A DNA stretch of 24,615 bases from Lachnospiraceae bacterium UBA3774. GTDB taxonomy: Bacteria; Bacillota; Clostridia; Lachnospirales; Lachnospiraceae. The DNA lies in NCBI GenBank assembly GCA_002369255.1, contig DFFO01000079.1:1-24615 (forward strand), in the 5' to 3' direction. Under the pieces are notes generated by a model. It was not told the origin of the DNA. It was given only the letters and a program-made list of their open reading frames with translations, and made no database searches. Positions 1-6,693 of this stretch are shown here, in pieces (position 1 is the first letter of the stretch; the number at the start of each line of letters is the position of its first letter). The position numbers and the translations under genes were made by a program.

Positions 1-2
1 TC

Positions 3-1034
3 CTTCGCACCATGCCTCATCTTCGCGGCAGAACGAACACTTTCAACGCCGTTATGCGCGTGCGCTCGGTTCTTGCGCAGGCCATCCACTCATATTTTCA
101 GGAAAGAAATTATGTTTACGTAAATACGCCTCTGATCACGGGGAGCGACTGTGAAGGCGCGGGCGAAATGTTCCAGGTAACCACTATCGGTTATTCGGAC
201 AAGTACAAAAACGAAGACGAATACTATTCGAACGACTTTTTCGGGCAGAGAGCGGGGCTCTCCGTTTCGGGACAGCTTGAAGGAGAGATGGCGGCCATGG
301 CTATGGGCAAGATTTATACCTTCGGTCCGAGTTTTCGTGCGGAAAATTCAAATACCCCCAAGCATCTTGCAGAGTTCTGGCACGTTGAGCCCGAAATTGC
401 ATTTGCCGAGCTTCCCGACGTTATCGAGATCGCGGAGGATATGGTAAAACACGTGATCGGGACGCTGCTTGAAAAATGCCCCGATGAAATGGCGTTTTTT
501 GACAAACATTTCGAAAACGGTCTCATCGACAGATTAAAGGATCTGATCTCGCACGATTTTGCCACGGTCACTTATACAAAAGCGATCGAGCTGCTCGAAG
601 AATCGGGAGAACAGTTCGTATACCCGGTAAAGTGGGGGCTCGATCTTCAGACGGAGCATGAGAGATATATCTCGGAAAAAGTGTTCGGAAGAGCAGTATT
701 TGTAACAGACTATCCGAAGGAGATCAAATCGTTTTATATGAAACAGAACCCCGACGGCAAAACGGTCGCCGCGGTAGATCTGCTGGTTCCCGGCGTAGGA
801 GAGATTATAGGCGGAAGCGAGAGGGAGGCGGACCTTGACAAGCTCACGGCGGCAATGCGTGAGCGCGGGATGAATATGGACCTCTACAACGATTATATTG
901 ATCTTAGACGCTTCGGTTCGGTCCCTCACGGGGGTTTTGGCCTTGGCTTTGAAAGGCTTATCATGTACGTCACAGGAGTTTCGAATATCAGAGACGTGAT
1001 CATGTTCCCGAGAACGGTCGGAGGAATACGCTGA
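3..1034 (+). CDS. asnS: Asparaginyl-tRNA synthetase, 5'-truncated by the window edge
   Basis: This class II aminoacyl-tRNA synthetase charges tRNA-Asn with asparagine in the cytoplasm. The reading frame is open from base 3 (Leu-Arg-Thr, then Met at 12), so the ATG at 12 is internal: it sits in the LRTxPHLRxRTNTF block that follows the N-terminal anticodon-binding OB fold. That fold, roughly the first 120 residues of a protein usually near 460 aa, lies outside the window. Class II motif 2 is visible as FRAENSNTPKH followed by EFWHVEPE, and motif 3 as GFGLGFERLIMYVTG near the C terminus. The EFW/EPE context and the RDVIMFPRT ending favour AsnRS over AspRS. asnA follows after 48 bases with its own ribosome-binding site, so the two are probably co-transcribed for asparagine supply and use. 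Identification is secure; only the start is missing. Confidence 0.96.
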   Translation, partial: LRTMPHLRGRTNTFNAVMRVRSVLAQAIHSYFQERNYVYVNTPLITGSDCEGAGEMFQVTTIGYSDKYKNEDEYYSNDFFGQRAGLSVSGQLEGEMAAMAMGKIYTFGPSFRAENSNTPKHLAEFWHVEPEIAFAELPDVIEIAEDMVKHVIGTLLEKCPDEMAFFDKHFENGLIDRLKDLISHDFATVTYTKAIELLEESGEQFVYPVKWGLDLQTEHERYISEKVFGRAVFVTDYPKEIKSFYMKQNPDGKTVAAVDLLVPGVGEIIGGSEREADLDKLTAAMRERGMNMDLYNDYIDLRRFGSVPHGGFGLGFERLIMYVTGVSNIRDVIMFPRTVGGIR

Positions 1035-1082
1035 TTATTTCGTAAAAAAATAAAGGGAAGTTTGTAAAAGGAGGAAATGATT

Positions 1083-2090
1083 ATGGCAAAGTTGATTATT
1101 CCGGAGAACTACAGATCTGCGCTTACTCTCAGAGAGACTCAGCATGCGATCAAGTTTGTCAAGGACACGTTTCAAAAGGCCCTCGCCTTCGCGGTTACTC
1201 TCGACAGGGTCACCGCTCCGCTGATCGTTCGTAAGGACAGCGGTATAAATGACGATTTAAACGGCGTTGAGCGAAAAGTGGACTTTGACATAAAGCTTGA
1301 CGGCAGCGAAGCGGAAGTGGTTCAGTCACTCGCCAAGTGGAAAAGAATGGCGCTCTACCGTTACAGCTACAGCGTGGGCGAAGGTATTTACACAGATATG
1401 AATGCTATCCGCCGCGACGATGACATGGACAATATCCATTCCATATACGTAGATCAGTGGGACTGGGAAAAGGTCATTTCAAGACAGCAAAGAACCGTTG
1501 AATATCTTAAAGATACCGTAAAGTCCATAGTAAAAGCGATCGTTTATACAAAAAGACAGGTCAGGATGCGTTATCCGGCTCTCGGCGCGAAGATCTGCGA
1601 GGAGCCTTATTTTATCACCACCCAGGAGCTTCTCGAAAGATATCCTGACTTAAGCGCCAAAGAACGTGAAAGAGCGATCGCAAAAGAGAAAAAGACTGTA
1701 TTTCTAATGCAGATAGGAAAGATCCTTTCAAACGGCGAACGTCACGACGGCCGCGCACCGGATTATGACGATTGGGAACTCAACGGAGATATTATTTTCT
1801 GGGACGAGGTTCTTAGCGACGCATTCGAGATATCTTCAATGGGAATAAGGGTTGACGCCGATTCGCTTAAAACTCAGCTTGAAGAGTGCGGCGCAAATGA
1901 CCGCATGAAGTATGATTACCACAAGATGATAGCCGACGGCACGCTGCCGCTCACTATCGGAGGAGGCATAGGACAGAGCAGACTTTGCATGTTCCTGCTT
2001 GAAAAGGCACATATCGGAGAGGTTCAAAATTCCGTATGGCCCGAAGAAATGATAAAAACATGCAAAAAGAACGGAATTAATTTCCTTTGA
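1083..2090 (+). CDS. asnA: Aspartate--ammonia ligase (asparagine synthetase A)
   Basis: AsnA makes asparagine from aspartate, ammonia and ATP, forming AMP and pyrophosphate, in the cytoplasm. Its fold is related to class II tRNA synthetases. The product is 335 aa, close to the roughly 330 aa usual for the family. Family blocks are clear: IIPENYRSAL with LRETQHAIKFVK at the N terminus, VTAPLIVRKDSGINDDLNG, the YVDQWDWEK segment, and GGGIGQSRLCMFLLEKAHIGE near the C terminus. Two in-frame ATGs compete. The one at 1077 lies only 2 bases from the AAAAGGAGG at 1066-1074, while the one at 1083 lies 8 bases away, so I take 1083 (protein begins MAKLIIPEN). It lies directly behind asnS, a pairing that couples synthesis of asparagine to its charging. 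No leader element is visible because the operon's 5' end is outside the window. Confidence 0.96.
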   Translation: MAKLIIPENYRSALTLRETQHAIKFVKDTFQKALAFAVTLDRVTAPLIVRKDSGINDDLNGVERKVDFDIKLDGSEAEVVQSLAKWKRMALYRYSYSVGEGIYTDMNAIRRDDDMDNIHSIYVDQWDWEKVISRQQRTVEYLKDTVKSIVKAIVYTKRQVRMRYPALGAKICEEPYFITTQELLERYPDLSAKERERAIAKEKKTVFLMQIGKILSNGERHDGRAPDYDDWELNGDIIFWDEVLSDAFEISSMGIRVDADSLKTQLEECGANDRMKYDYHKMIADGTLPLTIGGGIGQSRLCMFLLEKAHIGEVQNSVWPEEMIKTCKKNGINFL

Positions 2091-2166
2091 CGCGTTATTG
2101 CCGTAAATACCGGCCTGCTTTCGATTATTAGGAATTGGCGGATTAGTTTGTATTATTGATTTTTTA

Positions 2167-2175
2167 TGATAAAAT
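2167..2175 (+). promoter_or_regulatory. Probable extended -10 promoter of the first LRR gene
   Basis: TGATAAAAT reads as a TGn extended -10 (TAAAAT at 2170-2175). A -35 is poor (TTGTAT at 2148-2153, 16-base spacer), as is common for extended -10 promoters. It lies about 30 bases upstream of the ATG at 2206, which has AAAGGAG at 2191-2197. The surrounding 115-base gap is AT-rich in its second half. No convincing terminator for asnA was found in it. Confidence 0.45.
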
Positions 2176-2205
2176 AATTCAAATATATCAAAAGGAGCAC
2201 TTTCG

Positions 2206-3567
2206 ATGAAAAAACACATAAGACATATCGCAGTTGCTTTTTCACTTGTTATAGTAATGCTATCACAAAGTGTTTCCGCAGCTGTTCAGGAAACTGACGG
2301 AGGAAGCGCCGGAGCGGGGACCAGATGGGAGTACTGCGCCGGGATACTGACTTTGTCAGGCACGGGAGCCGTCAGAAGTTACGGAAGCAAGACTGACGTT
2401 CCGTGGTATAAATATGCCGGAGAGATAGAAAGCATCATCGTCGGGGAAGGTATTTACAGCATTGGCAATTACGCCCTTTCGGGGATCACTTCCCTTACCG
2501 GGATAGTTCTTCCGGAAAGCCTCGAAAACATTGGTATCTGTGCTTTTTCGGGCTGTTCCTCACTCGAAAGGATCAATATTCCAAAGAAAGTTGCGTCAAT
2601 AAAAAACTATGCTTTTTATAAGTGCGAAAGTCTTGTCAGCGTTGTATTTGAAGCGGACGAACTGCCGGATATTTCCGCCAGCGCGTTTTCGGGCGTTGCG
2701 ACAAGATTTACGGTGGGAGAGCGCGACTATTGGATCAATCTTTCAGGCGCGTGCGGAACCAAAGCTAAATGGAGCTTAAATGACGGAATTCTTAGCATCA
2801 CCGGCAGTGGAGCCATCAAGAGTTATTCTTCAAGAAATGACGTTCCCTGGCATGAATATGCCGGCGAGATAGAGACCGTGGAAATCGGCGGCAATATCAC
2901 CGGTATCGGAAACTATGCCTTTGCGGATCTGAAAAACGTCAATGACATCGCTCTTCCGGAGGGCTTAAAGACCATTGGCACGTGCGCATTTTCAGGCTGC
3001 ACCGGTCTGAAGGAAATCACCATTCCCGCGGCCTTAACAAAGCTTAATATCTATGCATTTTACAATTGCAGCTCGCTTAACCGCGTAGTTTTTAAGGGCG
3101 AGGCGCCCGATATTGCGACGACGGCGTTTAGAGGCGCGACGGTGAAACTCGAACATCCCTGCTCACAGCAGTGGGAGGAGATATCTGCAGCTGTATTTGA
3201 CGGCAAGGTCACTTTTGAAGATAACGGAGAGCATATTGACAGTTCATCGCTCTTTTACGTAGGGAAAACGGAGCCTACGTGCAGGCAGTGCGGAGAAGCA
3301 GAGCACTGGGAGTGTTCTGTTTGCGGCAGATTCTTCTCTGACGCAGAGGGAGAGACTGAGATATCCGAAGACGAGCTGATCATTCAAAAGACTGAGCACG
3401 TATTTAAGACAGGCTGGTCCGAGGATTCTGCGCAGCATTGGCATGAGTGTATAAACTGCGGCGCAAAGACCGACGTTTCGTCTCACGTATATTCAAGCAA
3501 CAGCGACAACAGCTGCAATGAATGCGGACACATCAGAGGAATAGATCTTCCGATCATCATATTCTGA
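2206..3567 (+). CDS. Secreted BspA/LRR_5-type leucine-rich repeat protein with Cys-rich tail
   Basis: The 453-aa product starts with a Sec signal peptide (basic MKKHIRH, hydrophobic core, cleavage probable after VSA near residue 25). Two homologous modules follow, about residues 41-163 and 181-308. Each opens with W...GIL.. (S/T)G(S/T)GA, a VPW.(K/E)YAGEIE strand and then three or four LRR units of the type IGNYA(L/F), IG.CAFSGC..L..I.IP, YAFY.C. The tail (352-443) has four CxxC pairs at 359/362, 370/373, 415/418 and 437/440. It includes HWEC..CGRFFSDAEG and HWHEC..CGAKTD, a repeat style seen in secreted Clostridia proteins. The protein ends without LPXTG, an SLH domain or a transmembrane helix. 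BspA-like proteins are exported and often bind host or matrix proteins; adhesion here is inference. A larger paralogue lies at 9233. The start is supported by AAAGGAG 9 bases upstream. Confidence 0.88.
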   Translation: MKKHIRHIAVAFSLVIVMLSQSVSAAVQETDGGSAGAGTRWEYCAGILTLSGTGAVRSYGSKTDVPWYKYAGEIESIIVGEGIYSIGNYALSGITSLTGIVLPESLENIGICAFSGCSSLERINIPKKVASIKNYAFYKCESLVSVVFEADELPDISASAFSGVATRFTVGERDYWINLSGACGTKAKWSLNDGILSITGSGAIKSYSSRNDVPWHEYAGEIETVEIGGNITGIGNYAFADLKNVNDIALPEGLKTIGTCAFSGCTGLKEITIPAALTKLNIYAFYNCSSLNRVVFKGEAPDIATTAFRGATVKLEHPCSQQWEEISAAVFDGKVTFEDNGEHIDSSSLFYVGKTEPTCRQCGEAEHWECSVCGRFFSDAEGETEISEDELIIQKTEHVFKTGWSEDSAQHWHECINCGAKTDVSSHVYSSNSDNSCNECGHIRGIDLPIIIF

Positions 3568-3590
3568 CAGAAAAGGCAGATACATCAGAT

Positions 3591-3624
3591 TCAAGGAGCA
3601 GCATGGAACAATGCTGCTCCTTGA
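3591..3624 (+). terminator. Perfect 14-bp hairpin downstream of the LRR gene (terminator-like)
   Basis: TCAAGGAGCAGCAT (3591-3604) and ATGCTGCTCCTTGA (3611-3624) pair without mismatch around a 6-base loop, starting 23 bases after the LRR stop codon. The stem is followed by AAATTT rather than a T-run, so intrinsic termination would be weak. It could instead protect the mRNA 3' end. Confidence 0.5.
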
Positions 3625-3684
3625 AAATTTAAGGAGACGAGCGAAAAGACCGCAGGCCACGATGTATTTTTGACCGTTTTGTAG

Positions 3685-3690
3685 TATAAT
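3685..3690 (+). promoter_or_regulatory. Possible -10 (TATAAT) very close to the next start codon
   Basis: A consensus TATAAT lies 14 bases before the ATG at 3705. It has no TGn extension, and no acceptable -35 at 16-18 bases. TTGACC at 3670-3675 is only 9 bases away, which is too close. If used, the mRNA leader would be under about 10 bases with no room for a ribosome-binding site. It is the only promoter-like element I find in front of the five-gene unit. Confidence 0.35.
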
Positions 3691-3704
3691 TAGTGTTCTG
3701 ACAA

Positions 3705-4871
3705 ATGATTACACGGGTAGAAGAACTATTTTTAAAACTTATAAGCTCGGCCGTAACGGGAAAACCTTCGGACGGCATTTCGCTTTCCGCAGAGGATGCG
3801 GACGGGCTGTATCGGCTTGCGGACAGACATGACCTGTGTCATCTGGTATATTATGCGCTGAGCGAGGCAAAAATTGAAATTGAGAGCTTTCAGGTGGGCT
3901 CTTTAATGGAACAGAAATACCTCAAAGCCATAAGACGCGGAGCAAGGACGGATTATGCGTTTTCCATGGCAAAAGAGCTGCTTGCCAAAGCCGGGATCCC
4001 CTATATCCCGCTCAAGGGCGTCGTTATAAATAAGCTTTATCCGGAAAGATGGATGCGTACGAGCAGCGACGTTGATATATTGGTTCGCAAAGAGGATTAT
4101 AAAAAAGCGGTTGACGTGTTCGGCGGCGACGCACGCTTTGAAAAAGGCAGAGAGTGCGAACACCATTATGAATTTATTACTGAAAAGAAAGTCAAGATAG
4201 AGCTCCACCGGGCGCTAATGGACGAGCATGATTACAAAGCCGCAGACGTAGTGGACGACATCTGGAAGAGCGCTGCTTGCCCTGTGCAAGGCGGCATGGA
4301 ATATCAGATGTCGGATGGCTGGTTTTATTATCATCATATTTTGCACATGCTCATGCATTTTGAAAAAGGCGGCATAGGAGTCAGATTTTTTGCGGATACA
4401 TGGCTCCTAAACCGGGACGCTTCCGAAGAGACCCGTAAGGAAAGAGAAAAATATCTTGAGGGCGGAGGACTTGCGCGTTTTGCAAAAGCCGTAGAACAGC
4501 TCTCCGATATCTGGATGAACGCAAACAGACCTACAAGTCCCGCACTTTTGACTATGGAAAAGCTCGTGCTTTCCGGAGGGATCTTCGGGACAACGGAGCA
4601 GCGCGTGCAGTATGGCAGTCAAAAAGCCGGAGGACGGGCAAGATATTTGCTCACAAGGATTTTTACTCCGTACAAAAGGTTAAAACTGATCTATCCCGTG
4701 ATCGGAAAGCATCCGGCGCTAACGCCTCTGTTCCAGGTAGTGCGTTGGTTCAGGATCCTGCTAAGGCCCCGTCAAAGCCTGGCGGGAGATGAGATCAGGA
4801 CGATGATCAAAGGCGGCAAAGTGTCAGATGATGAAATAAAAGAAATGAGGCAGGATCTGGGGCTGTTATGA
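3705..4871 (+). CDS. Nucleotidyltransferase family protein (NTP_transf_5-like)
   Basis: The 388-aa product has no signal peptide and is probably cytoplasmic. It matches the layout of the 'uncharacterised nucleotidyltransferase' family PF14907. The LKG motif at 103-105 and R118 precede SDVDILV at 121-127, whose two aspartates (122, 124) are the expected metal ligands. IELHRAL (165-171) is a likely third acidic strand. A helical HHILHMLMHFEKGG segment (210-223) is followed by GVRFFADTWLL. The substrate is unknown. Members often sit in polysaccharide or natural-product loci, and here the gene precedes vanZ-like and ugd genes. Its stop overlaps the next start by 4 bases (ATGA, 4868-4871), which indicates translational coupling. 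No Shine-Dalgarno is visible before the ATG, and the family N terminus fits this start. The family call is fairly firm; the function is not known. Confidence 0.8.
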   Translation: MITRVEELFLKLISSAVTGKPSDGISLSAEDADGLYRLADRHDLCHLVYYALSEAKIEIESFQVGSLMEQKYLKAIRRGARTDYAFSMAKELLAKAGIPYIPLKGVVINKLYPERWMRTSSDVDILVRKEDYKKAVDVFGGDARFEKGRECEHHYEFITEKKVKIELHRALMDEHDYKAADVVDDIWKSAACPVQGGMEYQMSDGWFYYHHILHMLMHFEKGGIGVRFFADTWLLNRDASEETRKEREKYLEGGGLARFAKAVEQLSDIWMNANRPTSPALLTMEKLVLSGGIFGTTEQRVQYGSQKAGGRARYLLTRIFTPYKRLKLIYPVIGKHPALTPLFQVVRWFRILLRPRQSLAGDEIRTMIKGGKVSDDEIKEMRQDLGLL

Positions 4872-5401
4872 TAGAAAGCAATGATTATGCGGGAATAGTT
4901 TATCATTTTGATCCCGGATTGCTGACGGCGGCGGTTTTATTATTGATGCTGCTGCTCGTTCTTGCAACTGCGTTTCTTTCCGGCAAAAAAGCGTGGAGGG
5001 GGCTTTGCCTTGGGACGCTGATCGTCGCAATCGCGCTTATCATATATCTGACGCTTGTGCTGCGTGAAAAGTATTACAGAGGTATTTTGCCCATACCGTT
5101 TAAAAGGCTCGCGGATTCACCGCAGCCGGCGGCAGTCCTTTCGGAAATGCTCGAAAACCTGCTGATGTTTTTGCCGGTCGGTTTTTTGCTGTCTGCCCTT
5201 ATTGCCGACAAAAAGCGAAGACCGATTGCTGTAACGGTAGCCTTTTCGCTTGGCTTTTCTCTTGCTATAGAGATTTTGCAGTACGTTTTTTCGACAGGCT
5301 ATGCACAGGCTGACGATCTGCTCATGAACGCAATGGGAGCATTTTTGGGAGCGCTTTCATATTCCTGCGGACGACGGATCAGAGAAAAGCGGTCAGCGTA
5401 A
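4868..5401 (+). CDS. VanZ-like membrane protein
   Basis: This 177-aa integral membrane protein has about five hydrophobic segments (roughly 18-37, 47-65, 97-113, 120-140, 150-166). The VanZ family signature is present: ENLLMFLPVGFLL at 96-108, SLAIEILQ at 131-138, and ADDLLMNAMGAFLGA at 148-162 with its conserved D149/D150 and N154. VanZ of Tn1546 gives low-level teicoplanin resistance by an unresolved mechanism. Chromosomal VanZ-like proteins are common in Firmicutes and often sit in envelope or polysaccharide loci. Its start overlaps the previous stop by 4 bases, so it is translated with the nucleotidyltransferase-like gene, and ugd follows after 33 bases. A role in envelope or lipid-linked sugar metabolism is inference. 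Resistance should not be assumed from homology. Confidence 0.86.
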   Translation: MIESNDYAGIVYHFDPGLLTAAVLLLMLLLVLATAFLSGKKAWRGLCLGTLIVAIALIIYLTLVLREKYYRGILPIPFKRLADSPQPAAVLSEMLENLLMFLPVGFLLSALIADKKRRPIAVTVAFSLGFSLAIEILQYVFSTGYAQADDLLMNAMGAFLGALSYSCGRRIREKRSA

Positions 5402-5434
5402 ACAGTATTTTTAAGAATTGATTTGGAGAAAAAG

Positions 5435-6673
5435 ATGAAAAGAAAAATCGCAGTAGCAGGTACCGGATACGTGGGTCTGTCGCTGGCGGCCCTTCTTGCC
5501 CAGCATAACAGCGTCACAGCCGTAGACGTGGTGCCTGAAAAGGTTAAAATGGTAAACAACCGCAAAAGCCCTATTCAGGACGAAATGATAGAAGAGTTTT
5601 TCGCGGAAAAGGAGCTGGATCTTAAAGCGACGCTGGACGGTGAAAAGGCATACGGCGACGCGGAATTTGTGATCATAGCCGCCCCGACAAATTATGACAG
5701 CAAGAAAAACTTTTTTGATACGAGCGCTGTCGAGTCGGTGATAGATCTTGTAATGAAAGCAAATCCGGACGCGGTGATGGTGATCAAATCCACGATCCCC
5801 GTGGGATATACCGAAAGCATCCGTAAAAAGACCGGAAGCAGGAACATTATCTTCAGTCCCGAATTTTTACGCGAGAGCAAAGCGCTTTATGACAATCTTT
5901 ATCCGAGCCGCATCATCGTAGGGATCGACCCGGAAGATGAAAAAATCGTAAAGGCTGCCCGCGACTTTGCGGATCTGCTGGCGGAGGGCGCGATAAAGAC
6001 TGATATCCCGACGCTGTTTATGGGATTTACCGAAGCGGAAGCGGTAAAGCTTTTTGCAAACACTTATCTTGCGCTCAGAGTTGCTTTTTTCAACGAGCTC
6101 GACACGTATGCGGAGATGAAGGGCCTTTGCACACGCGATATCATCGACGGAGTCGGACTTGACCCGAGGATCGGTTCCCATTACAACAACCCTTCTTTCG
6201 GATATGGCGGATATTGCCTCCCCAAGGATACAAAACAGCTTTTGGCAAATTACGAGGACGTTCCGGAAAATCTTATCGAAGCGATTGTGGAATCAAACCG
6301 TACCAGAAAAGATTTTATTGCGGACAGAGTTCTTGAAATGGCCGGATATTACGGAGCGAACAGCGAGTACAGCAAAAGCTGCGAGAAGAAAATCATTGTG
6401 GGCGTTTACCGCCTGACCATGAAGAGCAATTCCGACAATTTCAGGCAGAGCTCAATACAGGGGATAATGAAACGCATCAAGGCAAAAGGCGCGACAGTCA
6501 TCATTTATGAGCCAACGTTAAATGACGGAGATACGTTTTTCGGCTCGCTTGTCGTCAACGACCTTGAGAGCTTCAAAAAACAGAGTGACAGCATTATAGC
6601 AAACAGGTATGACGCGTGTCTGGATGACGTATCAGACAAAGTTTATACCAGGGACATTTTCAGAAGAGACTGA
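5435..6673 (+). CDS. ugd: UDP-glucose 6-dehydrogenase
   Basis: This enzyme oxidises UDP-glucose twice with NAD+ to UDP-glucuronate, a precursor of acidic surface polysaccharides. The 412-aa product is of the short bacterial type. The Rossmann motif GTGYVG is at 9-14, APTNYD at 83-88, the STIPVG block at 119-124, FSPEFLRES at 140-148, and K205 in EAVKLFANTYLALR. The catalytic cysteine is C261 in GYGGYCLPKDTKQL, with D265 also conserved. No key residue is missing. An in-frame TTG at 5423 extends the frame by four codons, but GGAG at 5425-5428 sits 6 bases before the ATG at 5435, so I choose 5435. The gene lies in a same-strand run with the NTase-like and vanZ-like genes, and the transglutaminase-like gene begins 20 bases after its stop. 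No glycosyltransferase using UDP-glucuronate is present in the window. Confidence 0.95.
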   Translation: MKRKIAVAGTGYVGLSLAALLAQHNSVTAVDVVPEKVKMVNNRKSPIQDEMIEEFFAEKELDLKATLDGEKAYGDAEFVIIAAPTNYDSKKNFFDTSAVESVIDLVMKANPDAVMVIKSTIPVGYTESIRKKTGSRNIIFSPEFLRESKALYDNLYPSRIIVGIDPEDEKIVKAARDFADLLAEGAIKTDIPTLFMGFTEAEAVKLFANTYLALRVAFFNELDTYAEMKGLCTRDIIDGVGLDPRIGSHYNNPSFGYGGYCLPKDTKQLLANYEDVPENLIEAIVESNRTRKDFIADRVLEMAGYYGANSEYSKSCEKKIIVGVYRLTMKSNSDNFRQSSIQGIMKRIKAKGATVIIYEPTLNDGDTFFGSLVVNDLESFKKQSDSIIANRYDACLDDVSDKVYTRDIFRRD

Positions 6674-6693
6674 TTTTTGATCGAAAAAAATAC

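Noticed and set aside
534..929. Long antisense frame across asnS
   Set aside because: It is a shadow of a conserved coding region with no ribosome-binding site or family similarity. The same holds for antisense frames at 7180-7848, 7885-8538, 16780-17484 and 22270-23211.
2091..2120. Small GCCG/CGGC inverted repeat as an asnA terminator
   Set aside because: Only about 4 bp of stem and no T-run.
3670..3675. TTGACC as a -35 for TATAAT at 3685
   Set aside because: The spacer is only 9 bases, too short for sigma-A.
4868..5401. Glycopeptide resistance cluster
   Set aside because: No vanA/vanH/vanX or regulator genes are present. VanZ-like proteins are common without them.
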